Source of the DNA: Acidovorax sp. A79
GTDB lineage: Bacteria > Pseudomonadota > Gammaproteobacteria > Burkholderiales > Burkholderiaceae_C
NCBI RefSeq assembly: GCF_041154505.1
Contig: NZ_AP028672.1
Location: 248,001-312,000 of the forward strand
Length of the DNA: 64,000 bases
Reading direction: 5' to 3'
This document shows, piece after piece, positions 57,183 through 64,000 of the stretch (positions within the stretch are counted from its first letter, which is position 1; each line of letters starts with the position of its first letter). A program made the translations under genes and the position numbers. The notes below the pieces were generated by a model that was not told the DNA's origin, did not search any database, and worked only from the letters and a program-made list of their open reading frames with translations.

Positions 57183-57290
57183 TACTAATTTTCAAGTTGA
57201 TCGCATAAAACTTTCGTTTGAATAATAAACGAGCCCGCGCGACCATCGGTGCCTTCATTGCATTGCTCCATTCAGAAGAAGGAAATCACC
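57183..57290. promoter_or_regulatory. metR-metE divergent promoter region
   Basis: The first 50 bases are strongly AT-rich compared with the flanks. TTCAA (57191) and TTGAA (57218) form a wide inverted pair reminiscent of half MetR sites (TGAA-N5-TTCA), but no perfect site is present. No cobalamin riboswitch is visible. AAGGAAATC precedes the metE ATG. Confidence 0.45.
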
Positions 57291-59672
57291 ATGTCGCTCG
57301 CCACCCAATCCTCCTCTCGCCCTGTGCTCACGCACACACTGGGTTTTCCGCGCATGGGGGCGCAGCGCGAACTGAAATTCGCGCTCGAGTCCTTCTGGCG
57401 CGGCGACAGTACCGAGGCCGAGCTGCAGGCCACCGCCGCCCAATTGCGCCAGTTGCATTGGCAGGCGCAGGCCGATGCGGGCCTGGGTTGTGTGACGGTG
57501 GGCGACTTTGCGCTGTACGACCACGTGGCCAACCACATCCAGCTGCTGGGCTGCGAGCCTGCGCGCTTTGGCTTTGACGCACACACCCCCGAGCTGGCGC
57601 GCTACTTTGCGATGGCGCGGGGCGTGTCGGCCCACGCTGCCGAAGACCATCAGGGCTGCAGCGCCGGTTGCACCGCAAAGCACACCACCGCAGGCCAGCC
57701 CGCTCTGGAGATGACCAAGTGGTTTGACACCAACTACCACTACCTCGTGCCCGAGTTCAGCGCCCACACCCAGTTCCGCCTGGCCAGCGAGCGCCTGTTC
57801 GCCGAAGTGGCCGAGGCCCAGGCGCTGGGCCACCGCGTCAAGGCCGTGCTGCTGGGGCCCCTGAGCCTTTTGTGGCTGGGCAAATCCAAAACGGCGGGTT
57901 TTGACCGCTTCAGCCTGCTGGAGTCATTGCTGCCGGTGTACGAAACCATGCTGGCGCGCCTGAAGGCCCAGGGCGTGGAATGGGTGCAGATCGACGAACC
58001 CATCCTGGGCCTGGACCTGCCCGATGCGTGGCGCCATGCCTTTGAGCCCAGCTACTGGCAACTGGCGCGCAGCGCGCCCAAGCTGCTGCTGGCCACCTAC
58101 TTCTCGCCGCTGGCCGAAAACCTGCGCCTGGCCTGCCAGCTGCCCGTGGCCGGCCTGCATGTGGACGCCGTGCGCTCCCCCGACGAGCTGGTGGGCGTGG
58201 CGGACTGGCTGCCCTCGCACAAGGTGCTGTCCGTGGGCATCGTGGACGGCCGCAACATCTGGCGCACCGACCTCGATGCCGCTCTGGCCAAGCTGCGCCC
58301 CGTGGCCGACAAGCACCAGGGCGAGCTGTGGCTGGCACCGTCGTGCTCTCTGCTGCATGTGCCGTTCAGCTTAGAGGCCGAAACGCAGCTGGATGCCGAA
58401 GTGAAATCCTGGCTGGCGTTTGCCGTCGAAAAGCTCGACGAGCTGCGTGTGCTTGCCGCCGCCTTGTCGCAAGGCGAGGTTGCGGTGGACGATGAATTGC
58501 ACGCCGCCCGCATCGCCCTGGCCGCCCGCCGCGCCAGCCCCCGCGTTCACCGTGCCACCGTGGCCGCCCGCCTGGCCGCCGCTGCGCCGGGGGCCGACCA
58601 GCGCCACGACGCCTTTCCCGCCAGGCAAAAGGCACAGCGCGCACGCCTGAAGCTGCCGCTGCTGCCCACCACCACGATTGGCTCGTTCCCGCAGACGGCG
58701 GAGATCCGCGCAGCCCGTGCCGCCTTCAAGCGCGGGGCACTGGATGCGGCCCACTACCAACAAAAGATGCAAGCGGAAATTGCCCTGGCCGTGCGCAAGC
58801 AGGAAGCCCTGGGCATCGACGTGCTGGTGCATGGCGAGGCAGAGCGCAATGACATGGTCGAATACTTTGGCGAGCAGCTCGACGGCTTTGCCTTCACCGC
58901 CAACGGCTGGGTGCAAAGCTATGGCTCACGCTGCGTGAAGCCGCCCATCATCTACGGCGACGTGACCCGCCCCACGCCCATGACCGTGGCCTGGACGCAG
59001 TACGCGCAGAGCCTGACCGACCGCCCCATGAAGGGCATGCTCACCGGACCCATCACCATCCTGCAGTGGAGCTTCGTGCGCGACGACCAGCCGCGCGCCA
59101 CCACGGCCGACCAGATCGCCTGGGCCATCCGCGACGAGGTGTGTGATCTGGAAGCCGCCGGCATCGCCATCATCCAGATCGACGAGCCCGCCATCCGCGA
59201 GGGCCTGCCGCTGCGCCGCGCCGGGTGGAAGAGCTATCTGGAGCGCGCCACACGCGCGTTCCGCATCAGTGCCAGCGGCGTGCGCAACGACACCCAGATC
59301 CACACCCACATGTGCTACAGCGAGTTCAACGACATCCTGCCCGCCATCGCGGCCATGGATGCCGATGTGATCACGATTGAGACGAGCCGGTCGGACATGG
59401 AGCTGCTCCAAGGTTTTGGCGACTTCAAATATCCGAACGAGATCGGCCCCGGCGTGTACGACATCCACTCGCCCCGCGTGCCCGGCGTGCAGGAGATGGC
59501 CGCACTGCTGGAGAAGGCCGCCGAGGTGGTGCCCGTGGAGCACCTCTGGGTGAACCCCGACTGCGGCCTGAAAACCCGGGGCTGGCCCGAGACCGAAGCC
59601 GCGCTGCGCCACATGGTGCAGGCGGCGCAGGAAGTGCGCGAGCGGCTGCTGGAGGAAGCGGCCCTGGCATGA
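57291..59672 (+). CDS. metE: Cobalamin-independent methionine synthase
   Basis: 793-residue enzyme that moves the methyl group of 5-methyltetrahydropteroyl-triglutamate to homocysteine. Two barrel domains are present. The zinc ligands match the E. coli positions plus 32: His673 and Cys675 (HTHMCYSEF), Glu697 ([10 protein letters not shown]) and Cys758 ([11 protein letters not shown]). The N-terminal domain carries an extra stretch of about 15 residues with two Cys ([15 protein letters not shown]) before [17 protein letters not shown]. Another stretch in the linker, [16 protein letters not shown], is as in relatives. AAGGAAATC precedes the ATG. Divergent from metR. Confidence 0.96.
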   Translation: MSLATQSSSRPVLTHTLGFPRMGAQRELKFALESFWRGDSTEAELQATAAQLRQLHWQAQADAGLGCVTVGDFALYDHVANHIQLLGCEPARFGFDAHTPELARYFAMARGVSAHAAEDHQGCSAGCTAKHTTAGQPALEMTKWFDTNYHYLVPEFSAHTQFRLASERLFAEVAEAQALGHRVKAVLLGPLSLLWLGKSKTAGFDRFSLLESLLPVYETMLARLKAQGVEWVQIDEPILGLDLPDAWRHAFEPSYWQLARSAPKLLLATYFSPLAENLRLACQLPVAGLHVDAVRSPDELVGVADWLPSHKVLSVGIVDGRNIWRTDLDAALAKLRPVADKHQGELWLAPSCSLLHVPFSLEAETQLDAEVKSWLAFAVEKLDELRVLAAALSQGEVAVDDELHAARIALAARRASPRVHRATVAARLAAAAPGADQRHDAFPARQKAQRARLKLPLLPTTTIGSFPQTAEIRAARAAFKRGALDAAHYQQKMQAEIALAVRKQEALGIDVLVHGEAERNDMVEYFGEQLDGFAFTANGWVQSYGSRCVKPPIIYGDVTRPTPMTVAWTQYAQSLTDRPMKGMLTGPITILQWSFVRDDQPRATTADQIAWAIRDEVCDLEAAGIAIIQIDEPAIREGLPLRRAGWKSYLERATRAFRISASGVRNDTQIHTHMCYSEFNDILPAIAAMDADVITIETSRSDMELLQGFGDFKYPNEIGPGVYDIHSPRVPGVQEMAALLEKAAEVVPVEHLWVNPDCGLKTRGWPETEAALRHMVQAAQEVRERLLEEAALA

Positions 59673-59707
59673 CGGAGGCCCGGCCGCGAGATCGGCTGGC
59701 CGCCCAC

Positions 59708-60661
59708 TCAGCCCGCAGCGCCCTTCATCTCCGCCAATTTCACGAGGACCAGCAAAGCGTGGTTGAGAGGCGTGGGCACGCCCAGGGCGGCCCCGCGCCT
59801 GACGACGTAGCCGTTCAGATGGTCGATCTCGGTGGGCTTGCCCCGCGCCAGGTCCTGTGCGGTGGACGAGAACTGGCCGGGCATGGTGGCAGCGATGCCG
59901 CGCACGGCGGCCTGCACGTCGCCCGCAATCGTCACTCCGTCCGCAGCTGCCACCGCCAGGCATTCGGCCACGATGTCGGTGATCACCTGCGTCACGCCGG
60001 GCACCTGCACCAGCGGGCCATAAGGCTGTTGCGACAGGGCCGAGAGCGCGTTGTACGCGCTGTTGAGCACCAGCTTGGCCCACAGCGCACCGCGCACGTT
60101 GTCTGACACCTGGGTGGGGATGCCCGCCGCCGTGAGCTGGCGGGCGGCCTCGCCGCTGCGTGGCGATGGCGCAATCACCAGCTCGCCCCGGCCATGGTGC
60201 ACCACATGCCCCGGGCCGCCCATGGCGGTGGCGACGTACACCACGGCGGCGGCCACGGTGGTGTTGGCGCCGAGCACGGCGCGCACGCGCTCGTCGTTGT
60301 CCACGCCGTTCTGCAGGGTCAGCACCAGCGCGCCGGGCGCCAGGTGCGGGCGCATCCCGCGCGCGGCGTCCTCCGAGTCCGAGGACTTGACGCAGAACAG
60401 CACCACGTCGGCCCCCTGCACCGCGCTGGCCTCGGTGCTGGCCGCCAGCGGCACCTGCACATCCAGCACGGCTGTCTGCAGGCGCAGCCCGCGTTCGCGC
60501 ACGGCCTGCACATGGGCGGGCCGGCCAATGAGCGTCACCGGGTGCCCGGCGCGTGCCAGCAGCGCGCCGTAGTAGCAGCCCACCGCCCCCGCGCCCATGA
60601 CGGCGATGCGCAGCAAGGGGCCGGGGGTGGGCGGGGCGCTGGAGGAAACGGCTGTGGTCAT
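59708..60661 (-). CDS. panE: 2-dehydropantoate 2-reductase family protein
   Basis: 317 residues. The NADP-binding GAGAVGCYYGALLARAG begins near residue 22, and the catalytic Lys is in RGALWAKLVLNSAYNALSAL. The C-terminal helical domain has AREKTE-type ending replaced by LARGKPTEIDHLNGYVVRRG, the conserved substrate-site block with Glu and Asn. PanE reduces ketopantoate to pantoate in coenzyme A synthesis; several paralogues with other 2-oxoacid substrates exist in this bacterial group, so panE is the family-level name. It converges on metE with a 35-base gap. Confidence 0.86.
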   Translation of the reverse strand: MTTAVSSSAPPTPGPLLRIAVMGAGAVGCYYGALLARAGHPVTLIGRPAHVQAVRERGLRLQTAVLDVQVPLAASTEASAVQGADVVLFCVKSSDSEDAARGMRPHLAPGALVLTLQNGVDNDERVRAVLGANTTVAAAVVYVATAMGGPGHVVHHGRGELVIAPSPRSGEAARQLTAAGIPTQVSDNVRGALWAKLVLNSAYNALSALSQQPYGPLVQVPGVTQVITDIVAECLAVAAADGVTIAGDVQAAVRGIAATMPGQFSSTAQDLARGKPTEIDHLNGYVVRRGAALGVPTPLNHALLVLVKLAEMKGAAG

Positions 60662-60740
60662 GGAAAGTCCGGGGGACACAAAAAAGAAGGCTGGGCCGAT
60701 GGGCCTTGAGACTATATCGGGCGATCGGCCGCCCGCACGC

Positions 60741-61490
60741 TCATGCGCCGCGCAGCACGCGCTCCGCCCACCTGCCCGCCCCCAGGAAGAGGAAACCCAC
60801 CAGCACGAAGCCGCCCAGCAGGCCAGCCGCATTGCGCAGCACCGTGGCATACCCCAGGGCGTTCACATCGATGAACGGATACGGGTAGCTGCCCAGCCAC
60901 ACGCCGCGCACCAGCGCATAGGCAAAGTACGCCAGCGGGTAGGCGCAGGCTGCGAGCGGCACCCACCACCGCAACCCGCGCTTGCCGGGCGCGGCCCCCA
61001 GCCAGTACAGGCCGAACAGCACGGGTACCGCGTAGTGCAGCAGCACATCGGCCAGCCACTGCCAGCCCTGGGGATCCCAGATGTTGCGCAGCAGGAAGTG
61101 GTAAGCCAGGCCCACCAGAACAATGCTGATGGCGGCACACGCCTGCACCGGCGCGCGCGCGAAGAACCGCCCCCAGGAGGAGGCTGCGGCCACCGCCGGC
61201 AAGGTCAGCACCAAGGCCACCAGGATGTTCGTGAGCACGGTGAAGTACCCCAGATAGGCCACCAGGCCCTGCAGGGCGGACTGGCCGCCGGCCAATGCAA
61301 GCCGCAGGGAAAGCACCAGCTGGAGCAGCACGGCAAACCAGACAAGCAGTGCAAGGGAAAAGGTGGCCCGCCTTTCGGCCGGGGTGGGGCGCGCGGCGTG
61401 CGCAGACGGGGGTGGCGAAGGATTCAAGGGTGTGCCCTGCTCTCGATGGGATGTGCCAGCACCATAGCCCAAAGGCCGTGGCACGGCCAT
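60741..61490 (-). CDS. Pr6Pr-family membrane protein
   Basis: 249 residues, six or seven hydrophobic helices. The segment GYFTVLTNILVALVLTLPAVA and the later LYWLGAAPGKRGLRWWVP, AYFAYALVRGVWLGSYPYPFIDV are the conserved blocks of this family (FAR-17a/AIG1-like, Pr6Pr), with unknown function. The C-terminal GYATVLRNAAGLLGGFVLVGFLFLG is another helix pair. Start chosen at an internal ATG; a TTG start eight codons upstream with AGGGG before it is also possible. It is 79 bases upstream of panE on the same strand and divergent from the MarR gene. Confidence 0.8.
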   Translation of the reverse strand: MAVPRPLGYGAGTSHREQGTPLNPSPPPSAHAARPTPAERRATFSLALLVWFAVLLQLVLSLRLALAGGQSALQGLVAYLGYFTVLTNILVALVLTLPAVAAASSWGRFFARAPVQACAAISIVLVGLAYHFLLRNIWDPQGWQWLADVLLHYAVPVLFGLYWLGAAPGKRGLRWWVPLAACAYPLAYFAYALVRGVWLGSYPYPFIDVNALGYATVLRNAAGLLGGFVLVGFLFLGAGRWAERVLRGA

Positions 61491-61552
61491 CTCACCCAGG
61501 GCCGGAAGTTGCAATAACCCCTGGCAACAACTCGGGAATCATTTGATTGCAA

Positions 61553-61567
61553 AGACAATCATTGTCT
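61553..61567. promoter_or_regulatory. Perfect 15-bp palindrome upstream of the MarR-efflux operon
   Basis: AGACAATCATTGTCT is an exact inverted repeat with arms AGACAAT and ATTGTCT. It continues in a weaker, wider symmetry (TTGATTG ... CAATTAAA). It lies 21 bases before the MarR gene ATG in an AT-rich stretch, the typical place for the autoregulatory MarR operator. Confidence 0.75.
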
Positions 61568-61587
61568 AGTCAATTAAATTCCTGCCC

Positions 61588-62091
61588 ATGACTTCCGCGC
61601 GCCCCACCCCCTCGATCCAGGGCTTCTACAGCCCCGACCACCTCCAGCCCGAGGACAGCGTGGGCTACCTCATGCGCAAGGTGATGTCCTCCATCCGCAC
61701 CCAGGCGGATGCGCAGCTGGCTCCGCGCGACCTGACCTACGCCCAGTGGCTGCCGCTGTACAAGATCTCGCGCTGCGACAAGACCACGGTGGCCAGCCTC
61801 GCCCGCGACCTGGAGACCGATCCGGCGTCGATGACCCGGGCACTCGACCGGCTCGAAGCCAAGGGCCTGGTGCTGCGCGAGCGTTCCACCACGGACCGCC
61901 GCGTGGTGCAACTCGCGCTCACGGCCGAAGGCCAGGCCGTGGCCGCCCAGGTGCCCGCCGTGCTGGCCGACGTGCTCAACGGCCACCTGAGCGACTTCAC
62001 CCACGATGAATGGCAGCTGCTGCTGCGCATGCTGCGCCGCATGCTGGCCAATGGCGAAGCGCTGCGCCAGCAGCCGCCCGCGCAGCCCTGA
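61588..62091 (+). CDS. MarR-family regulator of an efflux operon
   Basis: 167 residues. The winged helix is visible in TYAQWLPLYKISRCDKTTVASLARDLETDPASMTRALDRLEAKG, with the wing ERSTTDRRVVQLALTAEG containing the conserved DRR. It resembles EmrR/MprA-type repressors of multidrug pumps. It precedes the outer-membrane factor gene by 41 bases and the membrane-fusion gene beyond it, so it is the likely repressor of its own operon through the palindrome in front. Drug or aromatic acid ligands are expected from the family. Confidence 0.9.
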   Translation: MTSARPTPSIQGFYSPDHLQPEDSVGYLMRKVMSSIRTQADAQLAPRDLTYAQWLPLYKISRCDKTTVASLARDLETDPASMTRALDRLEAKGLVLRERSTTDRRVVQLALTAEGQAVAAQVPAVLADVLNGHLSDFTHDEWQLLLRMLRRMLANGEALRQQPPAQP

Positions 62092-62132
62092 TCGCGGTGC
62101 CCCGTACTTTTTTCGAATCCCTGGAGATTGAC

Positions 62133-63602
62133 GTGTCCCAACCCACCCCCTTTTCAACCCGCGCCGCCGTGGCGGCCCACTTCGCCGTCTCGGCCGTCGC
62201 GCTGGCGGCCGCCCTGTTCCTGGTCGGCTGCGCCAGCCCCGGGCCGGCACACACGCCGCTGGCACAGACCACGCCCGCCGGGGCGGGCCTGAACGCCTCG
62301 GCCAGCGAATCGGCCGCCCCGTCGCAGTGGTGGACCACCCTGGGCGACGCACAGCTCAATGCCCTGGTCGACAAGGCCCTGCAGGGCAGCCCCAGCCTGG
62401 CCGTGAGCCGCGCCCGCCTGGAGCAGGCCGTGGCGCTGAGCCAGGTGCGCGAAGCCGCCAGCGGCCCGCAGGTGAACCTGGGCGTGGACGCCACGCGCCA
62501 GCGCTACACCGCCCACGGCCTGGTGCCCGCCCCGGTGGCCGGCAACACCTACAACAGTGGCACGGTGCAGGCGACGTTCAGCTGGTCGCCCGACTTCTTT
62601 GGCCAGCACGCCGCCGAGCTGCAGGCCGCCCTGGGCCAGGCGCGCGCGGCCCAGGCCGATGCTGCCGCGGCAGCCAACACCCTGGCTGCCCAGGTGGGAC
62701 GCAGCTACGTGGCCCTGGCGCGCCTGGTGTCGCAACGCGAAGTCGCGGTGCGCGCGCTGGAGCAGCGCGAAGAGCAGCGCCGCCTGACCAATGACCGCGT
62801 GGCCGCGGGCCTGGACAGCCAGGTCGAGCTGACCCAGGCCCAGGCCGCCGTGCCCGACGCGCGCACGCAGATCGAGGCGCTGGACGAGCAGATCACCCTG
62901 GCGCGCCGCCAAGTGGCCGTGCTCACCGGCCAGGCGCCCGATGCGCTCACCACCCTGACCCCGCAGCTGGCCGCCCTGCAGCCCGCGCCCGTGCCCGAGG
63001 CGCTGGGCGCCGACCTGCTGGGCCGCCGCCCCGACGTGGTGGCCGCGCGCTGGCGCGTGGAAGCCGCCACCCAGGGCGTGAAGGTCGCGCGCACGGAGTT
63101 CTATCCCAACATCAACATCGGCGCCTTCATCGGCCTGAACTCGCTGGGGCTGGACAACCTGTTCAGCGCCGGCTCGCGCCAGATGGGCGTGACGCCCGCG
63201 CTGCGCCTGCCGATCTTCGACGGCGGCCGCTTGCGCGCGCAGCTGGGCGGCCGCCAGGCCGAGCTCGACGCCGCCATCGCCCAGTACAACGGCATGGTGC
63301 TCGACGCGGTCAAGGAAGCCGGCGACGCCATGGCCTCGGTGCAGTCGCTCACGCGCCAGCAGGCGCTGCAGGACGATGCCGCCGCCAGCGCCGAGAAGGC
63401 CTACCGCTTCGCGAAGGAGCGCTACCGCGCGGGCCTGGGCAACTATCTGGTGGTGCTGTCCACCGAAAGCCAGGTGCTCGCCCAGCGCCGCCTGGCCGTG
63501 GACCTGCGCGCGCGCCAGCTCGACACCCGCCTCATGCTGATGAAGGCCCTGGGCGGCGGCTGGACGGACGACACCGACACGCTGCGCACCGCCGCGCGCT
63601 GA
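62133..63602 (+). CDS. Outer-membrane factor lipoprotein of an efflux system (NodT family)
   Basis: 489 residues. The start is GTG with GGAG nine bases ahead, giving MSQPTPFSTRAAVAAHFAVSA. The signal ends at the lipobox FLVGC-ASP, so it is lipidated. The pattern of the TolC-like fold follows, with two repeats of long helices and strands (SPSLAVSRARLEQAVALSQ; GVKVARTEFYPNINIGAFIGLNS; LPIFDGGRLRAQLGGRQAELD). It forms a trimeric channel through the outer membrane that docks with the pump. It is co-transcribed with the membrane-fusion gene downstream (gap of 53 bases). Confidence 0.93.
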   Translation: MSQPTPFSTRAAVAAHFAVSAVALAAALFLVGCASPGPAHTPLAQTTPAGAGLNASASESAAPSQWWTTLGDAQLNALVDKALQGSPSLAVSRARLEQAVALSQVREAASGPQVNLGVDATRQRYTAHGLVPAPVAGNTYNSGTVQATFSWSPDFFGQHAAELQAALGQARAAQADAAAAANTLAAQVGRSYVALARLVSQREVAVRALEQREEQRRLTNDRVAAGLDSQVELTQAQAAVPDARTQIEALDEQITLARRQVAVLTGQAPDALTTLTPQLAALQPAPVPEALGADLLGRRPDVVAARWRVEAATQGVKVARTEFYPNINIGAFIGLNSLGLDNLFSAGSRQMGVTPALRLPIFDGGRLRAQLGGRQAELDAAIAQYNGMVLDAVKEAGDAMASVQSLTRQQALQDDAAASAEKAYRFAKERYRAGLGNYLVVLSTESQVLAQRRLAVDLRARQLDTRLMLMKALGGGWTDDTDTLRTAAR

Positions 63603-63655
63603 TTCCTGGCACACGAAAAACACACACAACAAACACCTACCGAAAGATCACAGCC

Positions 63656-64000
63656 ATGAGCGAACCCCTCACCTCCCAAGAAGCCAACACCGCCCGCCGC
63701 CGGGGCCTGACCCTGATCGCCGCCGCCGTGGCCCTGGCCGCCATCGGCTGGGGCGGCTGGCACTGGGCCAATGGCCGCCATGTGGAGACCACCGACAACG
63801 CCTACGTGGCGGGCAACGTGGTGCAGATCACGCCGCAGATCGGCGGCACCGTGGTCTCCATCGGCGCGGACGACACCGATTACGTGAAGGCCGGCCAGCT
63901 GCTGGTCAAGCTCGACCCCGCCGATGCCCGCGTGGCGCTGGAGCAGGCCGAGGCGCAGCTGGCCCAGACCGTGCGCGAGGTGCGCACCCTGTTCGCCAAC
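63656..64000 (+). CDS. HlyD/EmrA-type membrane fusion protein, 5' part
   Basis: The gene runs off the right edge; 115 residues are visible. A membrane anchor (LTLIAAAVALAAIGWGGWHW) precedes VETTDNAYVAGNVVQITPQI and GGTVVSIGADDTDYVKAGQLLVKLDP, the lipoyl-like domain of EmrA-type adaptors. The following DARVALEQAEAQLAQTVREV starts the coiled-coil hairpin. It should link an EmrB-type inner-membrane pump, expected just beyond the window, to the outer-membrane factor. No strong ribosome binding site is visible; the frame is open to the last base. Confidence 0.9.
   Translation, partial: MSEPLTSQEANTARRRGLTLIAAAVALAAIGWGGWHWANGRHVETTDNAYVAGNVVQITPQIGGTVVSIGADDTDYVKAGQLLVKLDPADARVALEQAEAQLAQTVREVRTLFAN

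Noticed and set aside
57183..57290. Cobalamin riboswitch before metE
   Set aside because: The gap is only 108 bases and lacks a B12-box sequence; metR next door explains the control.

Overview
The window looks like chromosomal DNA of a high-GC betaproteobacterium, most likely Comamonadaceae (Acidovorax or a close relative). The reasons are uniformly high GC, a Cupriavidus-like phaC-phaA-phaB order, the AcnD/PrpF version of the methylcitrate cycle, an smc-zipA-ligA cluster, several Bug-type solute-binding proteins, and two dispersed short repeat families that I associate with this family. This is recognition by eye; no database search was run. I see no rRNA, tRNA, IS element, prophage or CRISPR array.

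Layout. 1-8 kb: start of a membrane sensor gene (minus strand), then dapC-dapD-pilU-like-dapE-prmB and an ABC-F ATPase on the plus strand. 8.5-12.7 kb: polyhydroxybutyrate synthesis genes on the minus strand. 12.8-16.6 kb: a small membrane protein, pgeF, a zeta-class GST isomerase, a MarR regulator, a divergent fumarylpyruvate hydrolase-like gene and a Nudix hydrolase. 16.7-18.1 kb: an exported collagen-like, glycine-rich protein. 18.4-28.1 kb (minus): smc-zipA-GNAT-ligA-class A PBP, a chromosome and cell division/cell wall cluster. 28.4-31.6 kb: a CHASE-PAS-PAS-GGDEF-EAL c-di-GMP protein. 31.8-39.9 kb: propionate locus with a ScfR/PrpR-type regulator, divergent thioesterase, prpC, acnD, prpF and an isocitrate-lyase-family lyase. 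40-47.2 kb: a PAS-GAF-GGDEF protein, small membrane proteins, LysR, TSUP permease, ABC half-transporter, EthD-like and HTH proteins. 47.2-53.4 kb: an aldarate (glucarate/galactarate)-type locus with two divergent arms (lactonase and Bug; Bug and kdgD), a lipoprotein and a 2-hydroxyacid dehydrogenase. 53.5-57 kb: M20 carboxypeptidase, LysR and SnoaL-like genes. 56.3-59.7 kb: metR-metE. 59.7-61.5 kb: panE-like and a Pr6Pr membrane protein. 61.6-64 kb: MarR plus the start of an EmrAB/OMF-type efflux operon that runs off the window.

How it works together. Most of the window is core metabolism: lysine/peptidoglycan precursor synthesis, carbon storage, DNA ligation and condensation, methionine synthesis. 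The accessory parts are catabolic islands, each with a local regulator or clear operator-like DNA: TTTGCAAA/TTCGCAAT sites beside the propionate regulator, two related GTTGTA-type sites between the arms of the aldarate locus, and a perfect 15-bp palindrome in front of the MarR efflux operon.

The most interesting signal is not a gene. A roughly 30-bp dispersed element built around AGCTATCAAAA occurs at about ten places. Three copies lie inside coding sequences (dapE, pgeF, ligA), where the same reading frame gives an A-I-K peptide in poorly conserved segments of unrelated proteins. A second, hairpin-forming repeat sits directly after stop codons at three places, always in the same orientation relative to the gene.
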